From Dicyema japonicum (Eukaryota > Dicyemida > Rhombozoa > Dicyemidae), in contig RDEW01000009.1 in assembly GCA_011109175.1 (NCBI GenBank), forward strand, positions 1,229,652 through 1,293,651: a stretch of 64,000 nt of DNA, in the 5' to 3' direction. Every line of letters starts with the position of its first letter. The stretch's first letter is position 1. Below the pieces are notes generated by a model. The model was not told where the DNA came from and searched no databases. It saw only the letters and a list, made by a program, of their open reading frames with translations. A program made the position numbers and the translations under genes. Below are positions 32,773 through 44,344 of the stretch, piece by piece.

Positions 32773-35215
32773 CAGGGGTTCTCAACCTTTTTTTACTCAT
32801 CGACCCCTTGACTTTTTTTCGACCCCCTAATATTTAATCGATATTTAAAACTTTTTTATTTCGAACATACAATTCTAAGTAAAATTAGTTAACTATCTAA
32901 AAAAATTCATTGTTAATAATCAAATCAAACAAAAAAAGTATATACTGGATGTTAAATTGGTATCTTAGCATAAATCTATAATAAAAAAAGAATTAAATAC
33001 CAATGGGATCCCTGTGACTGATGTTTTTGACCAAAGATTCGATATCTAACTCTATTTGTGTTATTTTTAAACGAATATCTCCTCTAATGGACACATCCAA
33101 TCTGTTTCGTTCTTTATTTACAATTCGATGTAGAATGCTAAATCCGTATTCAATTTCTGTCCACAATTTTGGATAACTCTCTTTCATATTTTGCCAAAAA
33201 ATAACAGGTGATTGTGATCATTATAACATAGTTTTAATTCTGGATTGAATTTTAACATAACTAATTCCTCTTGAATATTTTCTTTTTGTTCTTCTGGCTT
33301 TGATAAAAACGGATTAATCATCCAAGATGGAAATTCAATTTCAAGAATCCAAGATGGAAATTCAATTCAATTCTTGCCTCGGGGATCGCTACCGATTTAC
33401 TCCTGTTGCGACCGAATCATCGGGAGCCGTTGGTCCAATAACGGCTGAATTCTGCATGAACTTGGAGGATTGCTTGCCAGAAAGAAAAGGGATCAACGAG
33501 AAGGGTTATGGCTAAGACAAAAGATCGAATAGCCATACTCCGAGGGAACTCGTTCGCAATCCACGCAGCAGGCTTCCTCAACTGACATTTGTTTAATTGT
33601 TAAAAAAATTTTAAAAATAAAAAAAAAAAAAAATTTCAAGAATATCTTGGAATCGAAGAAATGTTGCAAAAAATTGTTAATATCGTCATCATCGAATGTT
33701 TGACCAATTGAGTGGAATTCGGGAATGTTATAATAATTTATTTTTTCCAAGTTATATTTATATAATTTAATTTTTTCGATAAATATTTGAATAATTCTTT
33801 TACAATCTATTAACGTCACATACTTTCCTGTGAAACTTCATTAAATTTTCCAAAAATCCAAGTCAAGTAAACAATTTCTTTCTTTTTCGATACAATTAAA
33901 TCTGCTAAATTTTTGTCACCATCAGAAGTAGAAAATTTACGATTGTGTCAAATAATATTGAAAATCGTTATAATGCATTCCCTTGATAACCATCGTACCT
34001 ATAAAATAAAATTGGAAAATTCAGTGTTTGGCACAAGACGGACATATGTTTCTTTAGCCTCATAGCAAAATTTTCTAAAAAGACGATCATACTTGCTGTT
34101 TGCTTTAATTTTGTTTATGGTTTTAATAACTATATTTAACGTTTCATATAGAATTGGTGAAAGAGCTTTTGAAACCAAATGTTGTCTATGTGGAACGCAA
34201 TGTATATAAATCACATTTGGACATATTTTTTTCAAATATGCCGGAAATCCTTTATATTTTCCAACCATAGATATTGCACCCTTTATGGCACAAGAAACCA
34301 AATTTTCATATGGAATCTTCTTGTCATGCAAAAATAATTTGACTACGGAAAAAATAGAAAATCCAGTCGTATAAGTTTCCAAATATTTGACGAATAATAA
34401 ATCTCTGTAAGAAGAGCATGATCGTCAAAATATCTTAAAGGGTAAGTTTCTAATAAGATTAACCTGACATATCCCATTAGAATTGATTGGTTGTCACATA
34501 TATGACTTTTGTCAATTTGAAGCGAAAAAATAGTATTTTTAAGCCTTTCACATAAAATATGTTCAACATTATCTGATATTTCGTCAATCCTGCGGCGAAT
34601 TGAATCATTGCTAATTAGTACGGAATTTAAAATTTCGTCGGGATTTAAACCCATCAGATCTGATAGAATCACTGATATAGATGGTTTGATGAAATTTTCA
34701 CCAGAAACATGGGAACTCTCATTTTTGGCAATAATCATTGCAATTTTATAGGATGCAATTAGTCCTCTTAAATATAATTTAAAATAACAAAAACTATTGT
34801 TTCTTTCATTACTATTTGTAAAAACAGTGTCAATCGTTTTTTGTTTACGAAAAGAATACTTTAATTCTTCAAAATACTCTAATGGTTTATCTTTTTTATC
34901 CGAATGTTTCCTCCTAAGATGATCCAACAATTTGACAGTTTCATTGCATCATTTGATAATGACTTGTTACACAGTAAGCAATATGGTCTATCATCAAAAT
35001 AATTTTTTATAAATCCAAATGCCAAATATTCATTGATATATTGACGAATTTTGACTCATACACGAACAAAAAAGCATGGTAATTTTAAAAATTTTAAAGA
35101 ACAAAGGTTTATCACTTTAAAAATAAACTAACTTAATTTAAATGAAAAAAATTAAATATATTAAATTTATTTTCGATCCCCAAGTATTTCATTTTCGACC
35201 CCCTTACGTTCGATC
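32773..35215 (-). pseudogene. hAT element with ZBED5-like transposase, broken
   Basis: The element starts with CAGGGGTTCTCAACC at 32773, the animal hAT terminal signature, and ends in ACCCCC-rich text near 35215. The minus-strand transposase opens with a BED-type finger (LDHLRRKHSDKKDKPLEYFE), then SGENFIKPSISVILSDLMGL, SNDSIRRRIDEISDNVEHIL and FSLQIDKSHICDNQSILMGY, the pattern of ZBED5/FAM200-type hAT proteins (usually QLDES). Further pieces are HCVPHRQHLVSKALSPILYE (about 34190) and the C-terminal GFSILHRIVNKERNRLDVSI (33140-33080). Stops and frameshifts plus an inserted LINE end (33349-33632) inactivate it. Confidence 0.82.
33349..33632 (+). mobile_element. 3' end of restriction-endonuclease LINE inserted in the hAT, with 11 bp target duplication and A-tail
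   Basis: The plus strand reads DRYRFTPVATESSGAVGPIT (compare FVPVSIETSGAAGSIT) and ends with a RGNSFAIHAAGFLN-type C-terminus and an A-rich tail. The word ATTTCAAGAAT occurs at 33338-33348 and again at 33633-33643. A 19 bp flanking sequence is repeated at the 5' junction. Confidence 0.75.
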
Positions 35216-35274
35216 TGGATTGATTTTATAAACTATTCTTAATTAAAATAAAAAGAAGGAACAGTCAGCCGAGA

Positions 35275-35345
35275 GACATACAGCGGCCGCCCTGACTGCG
35301 TGGCTATTCCCTTTCAGGATGGGGCCGAGATTCTCTGTTAAATAA
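35275..35345 (-). mobile_element. Short 3' end of restriction-endonuclease LINE
   Basis: CCCTGACTGCGTGGCTATTCCCT with flanking GCGGCC is shared with 7070-7110 and, reversed, with 63130-63165. Confidence 0.55.
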
Positions 35346-35877
35346 ATAATGATAGAGTCATTCCAATAATTAATGTAATGGTAAATATATTTTTAGATAA
35401 AAGAACATAAGACTCATAATAAGGTAGGATTTTCAGTATCCTCAAGAACAAGTCGTGGAAGAGCTGTTTCAGAATCTTCTGTCTACATTCCTGTATGGGC
35501 CCAGAAATAAGTCATTGCATTATAAATATGGTATGCTTAACCACCATATTAACGAGAGGCTTGTTAACGGGGAATGGTCCGTGTCCTCTCTAACATCACC
35601 TCAATTTCAATTATCCACCTTTATAAAAACCCTTCACTGGAGTGTGGAAGATAGGGATTTTTAGGTGTCGGACAGGCATTGGGCGTCTCCTGCGTTAGGC
35701 GGATCCAATGATGCCTTTATAAATTGAGGAAAGCAAACAGCAGATAGGAAATTCTTCGATTAAGCAGTTAGCGTTGTGGAATTCACAGCTACATGCGACG
35801 GGGGGAACAAATATAACCTCGAACTACAAAACAATAATTCCAATTTTCGTAATTGAAAATATCAGTTAATTTTATAA
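35346..35877. other. Region downstream of GLUT with a dispersed motif
   Basis: 35455-35664 is a 69-codon plus-strand frame without recognisable domain. 35650-35810 carries the dispersed motif GGGCGTCTCCTGCGTTAGGC, then GGATCCAATGATGCC, shared with 25690 and 52680. The rest is AT-rich. Confidence 0.4.
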
Positions 35878-37482
35878 TTAATTGGTTAAATCATTATAAG
35901 CAAAAGTAGATCTGAACTTTTCCAAAAATAATGAAATTGCCAAATAAGACATGTTCACGGTTTCGTGCATAAAGAAATACAAGTAACTGAATACTAGAAG
36001 ACTCACTACTGCATTAATGAGAAATACATAGTTTTTCATATTCTGGGCTCATCACAACAACAAAACCTTTAAAAATCCCAAAGGAAGAATGGAAATTAAA
36101 CTAAATAGATTCTGAATGATGTGTCCCAGCGACAGAGCAGCTGGTCTGGCGTCTTGGATGAAATATTCGATGGATATAACTTGACAAACACAACCGAAAG
36201 ATAATCCGAAGCTTGCAAAAAAGATTATGAAACAAATGTCACTCAACCAATAAACTTTGAAGGCGAATGAGACCACTATTAATAATTGGGAGATCGTTAA
36301 TGGTATAATAGGCCACATCAGGATTTTCTTTCGACCGATAATGTCGATTAGAACATCTATAGCAAATTGTAGCCAAATAAACTCACTCCGACTGTCGTAA
36401 AGACTATATGTACTGATGTATATACCAGAATTATTACAGTATAGTGCAGAGAGCCAAGAATTGAGGAGAATAAAAGTTTCGGAAAGGAGATAAGCTTGAA
36501 AGTGATAAACATCTTACCAAAGTAATTCCTGTCATTTGGTAGCCAATGTGGCAAATTAACACAGTCGTCAGTGGAAATCTCAGTTTTTTACTTCGAACAA
36601 GATCGATAATGTTCAGAGGGCGACCAATGTGTTTATTCTCCTTGTCCATTTCATCGATTTCAGACTGAATTTCATAACTTCCTCTCAATTTCAATAGAGC
36701 TAGAAACTCAAGATATTGTGCTACATAGTCTGGCCTTCTCTCGGTTCTTAGCAACGAAAAATAAAAATCGGGGACTTTCTGGAAAAAATGGAAGGACGAT
36801 CAAGGAGATGACCGATAAGATTCCTGGAAGACTGAAAATATATTTCCAGTATTTTCCCAAATGATCTAACTGGAGACATAAAATTACCTAGGATTTTATC
36901 AATGGTTATTATTTCAGCGAATAAAATTCCAAGTGGAACTCCCAAAAATTGGTAGATGACCGCTTTTGCACGGAATTCATCAACACTAATTTCAGATATG
37001 TACATAGCCACGAAGGGTACTAACATTCCTGAAATTATGCAAATTGTATACCGAAAGAAATGCCATACGTAAACCCTCCAATAAAAAGAAATGTATAGAT
37101 ATCAAACTTTAGTGACGATATTTGGAAGATCGAAGACAAAAACAGGATTCCCGAACTTATCAAGAGACTGTTTTTAGGTCCACATTTGTTTACGGGAAAA
37201 GTAGATATTCCGGAACCAATAATTCCCCCAATTATGTACTGGGTTTGCAGCAGTAAAAATTCTGTCCATTCACTAGTAGTCACTGCTTTTGTCTCAAATT
37301 CGTTCCAAATTTTCTAAATTTGTTGAAATCAGTAAAACTAACTTTTTGGAGATTGTTGATGATCCCAAATTCGTATCCTTGCGCGAAAGAAATGAGAGAG
37401 ACTGTAAAAAAGATTACAAAATATATTGGAGTGATGCGCTTTAAATAACTGCATATTTGTCTATAATTTGTCGAACACTCAT
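35878..37482 (-). CDS. SLC2/GLUT-type facilitative sugar transporter, 22-29 bp introns
   Basis: A 12-TM major facilitator of the glucose-transporter family, expected in the plasma membrane. Reading from about 37482, exon text RITPIYFVIFFTVSLISFAQ and GYEFGIINNLQK is TM1. Introns at 37314-37342 (29 bp), 37029-37051 (23), 36866-36887 (22), 36495-36517 (23), 36357-36382 (26) and 36043-36066 (24) join GIIGSGISTFPVNKCGPKNS, ISFGMLVPFVAMYISEISVD, ILDHLGKYWKYIFSLPGI, LPFFPESPRFLFF (PESPR kept), GYQMTGITL, VNVLIDIIGRKKI and QDARPAALSLGHIIQ. The stop is at 35878. The first exon is uncertain: an ATG at 37482 needs one more intron before RITPIYF. RxGRR is reduced to NKCGPK, QLS is changed and PETKG reads HETVN, so substrate specificity is open. 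Confidence 0.86.
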
Positions 37483-38509
37483 GGTGTAGTGGATTTTGTA
37501 CATATTAATCGTCCTTGGTTTAGTTTTGTTATAAAATTGACGTAAAATAATCCGAATTTATTATAATAAATTAGAGTGACTATATTAGATAGACTCTCAC
37601 TCGATAATAGGTGAACTTTGATATAACTTGCGAAAAAGATGGGACATTGATATGACTGATAAAAATGTGGTAAGCGCTGCACAAGGAAATTTTATTTGAC
37701 TTTTTGTTTTTGTGTTCTAGGTAGTGGCAATAATAATAATAACATCGAAGCCACATGAGTTAAGGTTTCTGTTTTTTATATGTTCCTTCTCTCCCCTTTT
37801 CTAATAGAGTAGCATCATTGATCTATCTATTTCAGGTGGCGCACAGTACCATGGTGACACAAAAAAGGATCATTTGCTCTTCTCTCTCTACTGGAAGTGT
37901 TACCACAACTCAAAGAATGGACGTCTTCTACCTTTCATGCTGGTTCTGAATGAACTTGTGTGACGTTGAAAGAGTGTTTTTGTGACAGTAGAAATTGGAT
38001 ATACTTAATTAGTTGTTTACTTTTTTGTCGGTATATACGGGGTTCGTAATAATAATCCCTACAAAGGGGGCTGATACCGGCGTTGATGGGTATCTTGTAA
38101 TCATTTTATATTATATTGAGTCAGCTCAATAATTAGAGTTAGTAAGGATGTCTGAGAAATATTCTGCTTAGAAGGTTGGTTGTCGTTAGAGATAAGCCTT
38201 TTAAAAGGGATAGAGTCGAAATTAGGTCAGATGACTCTGTTGGAGGCTTCCTGGGTTTTGGAAAGAACAGTTCTCTAAACTCAACCAAAAAATTACGACA
38301 AGGTTATGTGTGCTAACAGGATGATGTGTTCAAAATCCGACCTGTAAACAAGATGTAAAGATTGAATCTCGGACATGCAGTTTTCTGTTGATATGTCTGT
38401 TTGGATTGCCTACTGGTTTATGATTTTCCATATTTCAGAAATTGCGTTGACCTTTTTGTTGAAGAGACTATAATTCTTACAAGAAATTGAATTTAAGGGA
38501 TACGGTCTT
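37483..38509. other. Gene-free region upstream of GLUT
   Basis: AT-rich with short frames. The first 200 bases would contain the GLUT promoter. No transposon domain is recognisable between 37700 and 38500. Confidence 0.4.
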
Positions 38510-38720
38510 TTTTACAAAAATGGCTTGAGAAGACAGACGTATCTGAAGAGAAGATCAGGAATTGTTTCAAAGTTTAAAACTCGACTAACGAAATTCTTGA
38601 AATTGATATTAATGATACATAAATCAGAAGAACAGACATTCTCGCTCCTCTCAAAGTTGAGGATATTTTAAATATTGAATACACGGAAAATTAAACATTT
38701 ATTGAAAATCAAAAAATTTT
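38510..38720 (+). pseudogene. Tigger transposase C-terminal scrap
   Basis: One frame reads WLEKTDVSEEKIRNCFKV, the AW..V...TIRNCF block of Tigger/pogo transposases, then ILAPLKVEDILNIEYTEN. It lies directly upstream of, and in the same orientation as, the next Tigger element. Confidence 0.55.
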
Positions 38721-39069
38721 TAAAGATTCAGAAAAAAGTGAACAAAAATTTGAAAAAACAAGGCATACAGACAAAATGGATATTTCAGTTAAATATACTC
38801 CAATAGATATGGAACTCTTTGCCAATGTTAAGAATAAACATGAAGTTTCTCTATTTTTTCAATAAGAAAGTACAAGCAAGGATTTTTGAAGAAAAGCAAG
38901 AACAATTAGGAATTACAATTTATTTTAATAAAAATTAAAAACATTTTTTGTTTATTTAAGGCTTTGGGGGCGATTTTTTTAATAAATATTATTTTGAATG
39001 ATTTTTACATTTTGAATGATTTTTACATTTTTTTACATTTTTTGACCAATAGGAAACCTAAATTTAAAA

Positions 39070-40671
39070 TACAAAACCCCGCTTATTGGGGCACTTTTTC
39101 AATCGATAATGTTAAAATTTATTATTTCATTTTTATATTTATTTAATTAATTTTAAAATATTTTTAAGCATGCCTGCGGAGCTTAGTCGCCACCTGAAAC
39201 AAAAGATTTCCTATTCTTTAATGAACGAAAATATCTCAGAAAGAAAATTTTATCAATTATACAATTTTGAAGGGAATGTCTCACGAATTAAAAAAGAAAT
39301 TAGAAAAGGGGTCTCAAAACACAAATATGCTCTGATGAACTTTCATCTAAGAAGTTCGAATCATATCTTTCTATTCGAATTGATCGATTAGTATTCGAAG
39401 TCTTTAAAAATTTGAGAGTGGGTGGTATTTCAGTTTCAGGATTTCTCCTCAAAACTATTGCAAAAAAATTGCAGCTAATCTTGACTTCAATGATTTGAAA
39501 GCATCAAATAGATGGTTGGATCGATTTAAAATGCGCCATGAATTATTGTTCAAAGTAATTTTGGGTGAAAAGAACTCGTGACAGAAATATAAATTAAAGA
39601 TTTTTTTAACGATTACGAATTTATTCGATAAATACGAGAAAAAAGATATTTTTAACTGCGACTAAACCTCTCATTTTGTTAAAAAAATTCATGTAATAAT
39701 TTGTCTCTTCGAATGATGAGTGTTTTGGTAAAACGAAATCAAAGAACGAATTTCAGTTCTTTTATGCTTCAGTCTTGAAGGTGAGAAATTAAAGCCCCTC
39801 GTTATCGGGAAATTTAAAAAGATGCTTAAAAATATACAAACTGAGGATTATGGGGTATTATTATTTTTATTTGTACACAGCGTCAAAAAATGCTTGGATG
39901 ACGACAGATATTTTTGATAATTGGTTACAAAAAATAAACTTTGAAATGGTCCAAAACAGAAAATTTTGATTTATGGATATGCCACATCATTTTTTAAATT
40001 TCCTAAAAATACAACAGCACTTCTTCAACCTTTAGATATGGAGATCATAAACTCATTCAAGACATACTATAACAACGTTCTTTATGAAATGATGTCTTGA
40101 CGATGTTAAGGAATACTATTCGACCCCATTGAAGATTAATATGAGGCAAATAATTGCATTTGTAGGAGAATCTTGGAGTCGAGTAACAACAACAACAATT
40201 GTCAATTGTTGGATGAAAATAAACGAGCAGAAAACATGTGTTCGTGAAATTAATTCAAAACATTGATAAACATGTTTCAGGGTTAATGGAACTTTAAATA
40301 AACGGAATTGAAGATAATGGGACTTTGTATAATGGAATTGATGAGATTGAAGGGTTATGTTTAAAAGATTCAATGAATAATAATGAATAATCTCGAAACT
40401 TCTTTATTCAATACTTGCCCTGAAGGGCTCAAAGAATACTACGAATTCAGAATAAAAATTTCAAAAATTCTAAGAAATAAGTATAATACTGGGTTCAAAA
40501 TAACTGATTATTTCTCATAAGATATATTAAATCCTCTTTTCCTATCGAAACAACATATTTTGTTATAAAAAAACAAATAATGGTTTTAAAATTATAGAAT
40601 TATATATACCCTCTATATTTGAAGCACCTGCTATATTTGGGGCACTTTTCTATCAGGGCGGGGTCGTACTG
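39070..40671 (+). mobile_element. Tigger/pogo-like element with near-complete but frameshifted transposase
   Basis: A 3' terminus ...GGGCGGGGTCGTACTG at 40671 is followed by TA, and CCCCGCTTATTGGGGCACTT at about 39075 marks the 5' side. The transposase opens at ATG 39170 (MPAELSRHLKQKISYSLMNE). Then come the CENPB-type helix-turn-helix text VGGISVSGFLLKTIAKKIAA, NDLKASNRWLDRFKMRHELL, INCDE-like and NAWMTTDIFDNWLQKINFEM, and finally LDMEIINSFKTYYNNVLYEM (about 40035-40095). At least six frame breaks make it a pseudogene. Confidence 0.8.
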
Positions 40672-41603
40672 TATTTATCAATTGTTCTTCAAAATTATTG
40701 ATATTATTTTTCTTAAATTGCCACATAATTCTAAGTAACTAAAAAAGTTAATTTGCGAGGATCAAGTGTATTTTCATCGTTGTCTAATCGGGGATAAATA
40801 CTTCTAGGTTCCTGACTTGCTTTGATATAAAAATTATTTTTGTCGCATTTTTTGAAACACTCGTTGAAAAATCGCCTTCTCGTAAAAATGTTGACAGACA
40901 GAGATATAGATAGTTCAATACTGCATGTTGTAATACCCCCGGTGACTGGGCTGCATTAAAAACGATATATCTCTTCTCTACTCGACTAAGGAGTTCCCAC
41001 AACTGCATATATGAAGCCTCACTCAGACCGTAGGAATTAAATATGGGTTAATTAGTTTTTAAATGCTAGGATTCAAATCACAGTTCTAATGTATATTTTA
41101 CCCTTGATCCTCTCGAGTTAAAGAACCGATTGCTAACAAGTACTTCACAGCCAAGAGCGGAAGCTCCCAAATATCAGAAGGTTTATTTACATTTTTGCAG
41201 ATCTCTGAGGCGGACAAGAGAAAAGTCGACACGTTCTTATGTATATTGGAATCGCGACACCTAAACGGATTTCAAAATCAAATGAGAGATAATCGATTTT
41301 ATAAAAATTCAAATTTATATCATATTGTAAGTAGTATCCTTTTGTATCTTCAGCTTAGTTGACATTTTCCTCAATCGTTAGCAATAAAGAAACTATGTGG
41401 CCGTCTCAGATCATGAAATCGTGAGAGGGAATACATTTTCAATTCTAAGAGCATCCACGCTTAGTTGTACAATATGTTTAGTTATTTTAACAATTTCATG
41501 ATTATATGATTAAATAGTGAATATAACAGTGACTATATCAAGGACAAATAACAACGAATCTCTCTTTATGAGACATAATTAGTAAACTTGTTATGGTTAA
41601 TTG
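40672..41603. other. Gene-free region
   Basis: A minus-strand frame at 41008-40784 (LWELLSRVEKRYIVFNAAQS) is not recognised. The rest is AT-rich. The segment nearest 41603 is the 3' flank of the aquaporin gene. Confidence 0.4.
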
Positions 41604-42388
41604 TTAACTATCCACTACTCCGTCACTTAACCAGATCCCCACAAATAACTGGTATACAAATGTGCCAAAAATGGCCCCGAGTGGTAGAGAAAATAATGGA
41701 ATAATGCAGTACGGAAATCGCCAAGTTATAGAATTATTGAATCCCATGATAGATGCTGTTATTCTTCCCGTAAGATCCAAATTTAGATGAATTGTGGTGG
41801 ATCCTGAAGCGTTAAATGTACTGTAAACACCAGTTACTAACAATCCGAACATTAAAGGATGCAATTTTTTTCCATGCAGTTTAGTTTTTTGTCAATTATT
41901 GTTAACAATCCAACCATGACTGAACTGATTGCGAGGAATTGTTCCAAAAACGCTAGAATTATATTATTATTCGGAAAAGTCGTAAAAATGTGGATATTAT
42001 GTACATTCAAGTTAGAGATATCACCACGGGATTGACTAAGAGAAATTCATTATTGCAAAGTCCATAAATGACGAAACAACTTGTAAAACTGGCAGGAAAT
42101 GAACCAAGACAAAAGAAGGTAGTTTCTTCCATTTTACACGTCCAATAATGCACAGTGAAAGAGTAACTGCTGAATTCATTTGTCCTCCTCCAACAGAATT
42201 GGAAATATAAAACCCCAACATGACTCCAATTCCGATGCTCAGATTTTGGGCAAGGTAGTTTTCAGTTTTTATACGACTCGCTATAGCCGCCTGTTTGAAG
42301 ACAAGGAATACAACTGTCCCCAGATATTCCCCAAATTATCACGTCCAATAATATTAACAAATTTCTTTACCCTTCTTTTAAAATTCAT
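41604..42388 (-). CDS. Aquaporin/aquaglyceroporin-like gene with three single-base frame breaks
   Basis: MIP-family channels move water or glycerol. From an ATG at 42388 the pieces line up with aquaglyceroporins: VNIIGRDN then FGEYLGTVVFLVFKQAAIAS (TM1), YISNSVGGGQMNSAVTLSLC (loop B; first NPA is NSA), SSFMDFAIMNFS, ISNLNVHNIHIFTTFPNNNI (FATYP-like), FLAISSVMVGLLTIIDKKLN, MFGLLVTGVYSTFNASGS, LNLDLTGR (second NPA is NLD) and GAIFGTFVYQLFVGIW (TM6). Frames change at a T3/A3 run (42333-42335), near 42034-42043 and at a 7-base run (41865-41871). Each is a one-base change; two are at homopolymers. Either sequence errors in a real gene or a young pseudogene. Both NPA motifs are altered, which would be unorthodox for a working channel. 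Confidence 0.72.
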
Positions 42389-42807
42389 TTAAGAAAGCTT
42401 CGTACATTCCATTAATATTCAAAGTTATTAATTCTGATGGTGAACACTTCCGAAAATCAATTGATTTTTTATATAAAATAGATTTCCACTGTTAATTAAA
42501 AAAACTTGTATATAATCAACTTGTAAGGTGACGGAATTTATGCGGAGTTGTCTATATACTAAGTCAGTTCAACAGTTTATTAAAAGTCATGTTATAACGA
42601 CGAGAAAGCTGATAACGTAAAGTTGCCTTATTCCTAGGTGATTCTGCACAAAGTCCGACCTCTTAAGAGATTCTGTACAACTGAGACGCATTAAATGGAT
42701 AGATAAGGATTATTGTAGGCTTTCTAGTAATGACTGTAGCACAGAAGGTTAAAATGTAACGAAAGTGTATATAAAATTTATAATTTAAAAAATGAAAGCA
42801 TAGATCA

Positions 42808-43525
42808 TTTGTTCTTAACCTTTTTTTAAGTCAGCGCCCCTTTTTGATACAATTTTGAAGCTTCAAATTTTCAGCCCCTTAAGATTTTTTTTCAATTTCG
42901 GATTTATTTGGCCATTTTTTTCAAATTGTGCGTCGTAACTGTTCTTTTATCTTAGAATGCAATGTCAATTTTTACCAATTATTTTTAAAATTAAAAAGTT
43001 TATTCACAGAAACAAAAACTTCATTTGTTATGTAAAAACTATTTTAATGACTGTCTTGTGTTTGATGAGAATTTGTCAATCCCTTTATGTCAGCTTCCAT
43101 AGTTGACAGATTTAGTCTCAAATCTCCTGTATTACAAATTGTAATTTATTTCTATTTTTTTATCAAAAATTGGAGACTGCATTAAATCCTCTTCAACTAA
43201 ATATTTTGAAGGAAATGCATAAGTGTTTCAATTTCATTCCACAATCAAGGATATTTTTCACTACTAACTTTAAGTTCTCATCCGAATATATAGTCATTTT
43301 ACTTTTTAACATACATTTATAAAATATTAACTACAATTAGAAAATATTTCTAAATATATCAGTAAATTATTTTTTTTGAAAATTACACACAAGAAAAGTT
43401 GAATTAATTATAAAAAACGTGATAAATGATTTATAAAACTAAATTCAAATATTTGTAATAATTAAAGAAAATTAAAAATCCAGCACCCCCTAATATGTTC
43501 CAGCAACCACGTTAAGAACCACTGT
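42808..43525 (-). mobile_element. hAT relic, mostly internal deletion
   Basis: Inverted ends read TTCTTAACCTTTTT at about 42812 and GTTAAGAACCACTG at about 43512. Inside, the minus strand near 43140-43030 gives GDLRLNLSTMEADIKGLTNS then HQTQDSH, the C-terminal end of ZBED/GTF2IRD2-like hAT transposases. The rest of the transposase is gone. Confidence 0.65.
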
Positions 43526-43789
43526 CTTAGACGGATCTCTTCTTAAAACGACTACAGTGAAGATGAATCCTCTGGAATTAGTTCTATTCCGTTGTTTTTT
43601 TAAGTTTCTTTGTATACTGTCACAAGATTATAATTTATTTTTAGTCCCACAATAACTTTCTTTAGCCTTGAACAGGAATTGAATTACTACAAAAGTTTAA
43701 AAAGCTATTCAACAGATTTCAAGAGCTGACAAAAAGACACATGAGAAGTAGTCAAAGTGACTTGATTAATAATATAATCATATTATTGA

Positions 43790-44027
43790 AAACTACGTGA
43801 GAGATTCACTGAGTCATATAAGAGCAGCTAATTCAATTGTACTGCAAGGATCCTTTAAAAAATCTGAAGGAACATGGAGTTGCATCTCTGACAGAGATTA
43901 CAACCAAACAACTAACTCAAACTGTACTCCAAGCATGTGTAACTTGGGCATGTGTTTTTTACGTGGATTCGAAATAGAAACCAACATCCATTCACGTTGC
44001 TTCTTTAATCCAGTTTGGCTTCTCGTA
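43790..44027 (+). other. Unrecognised open frame before the tandem repeat
   Basis: A frame from about 43797 reads RDSLSHIRAANSIVLQGSFK and has several Cys, but I recognise no domain and it ends in the tandem repeat. Confidence 0.25.
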
Positions 44028-44315
44028 CAAGCTCAGAAATATGAAAAGTGTTTTTTGTTCGATTGACATTCACAAGGTATTTAACTCGGAGTCAAAAAAA
44101 TCTCAGAAAATCCACTCGGGCTTCGTACAAGCCAGAAATGAAAAGTGTTTTTGTTCGATTGACATTCACAAGGTATTTAACTCGGAGTCAAAAAAAGCTC
44201 AGAAAATCCCTCGGGCTTCGCTTACAAGCCCAGAAAATGAAAATTGTTTTTTGTTCGATTGACATTCACAAGGTATTTAACTCGGAGTCAAAAAAAGCTA
44301 AGAAAATCTTTCTCA
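44028..44315 (+). repeat. Tandem repeat, three copies of about 95 bp
   Basis: GTTCGATTGACATTCACAAG recurs at about 44058, 44154 and 44252, each followed by GTATTTAACTCGGAGTC and a CTCGGGCTTCG...CAAGC linker (missing after copy 3). The copies differ by small indels and substitutions. Confidence 0.92.
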
Positions 44316-44344
44316 CGGAAATTTCGAAAATACTCAAAGTCATA

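Noticed and set aside
41604-42388. Additional micro-introns to explain the aquaporin frame changes
   Set aside because: At two sites no GT-AG pair of suitable phase exists without deleting conserved residues; one 37 bp possibility at about 42035-42071 would remove part of TM3, so single-base changes are preferred.
42180-42392. Plus-strand 70-codon frame
   Set aside because: Antisense to the aquaporin N-terminal exons, which carry the conserved motifs.
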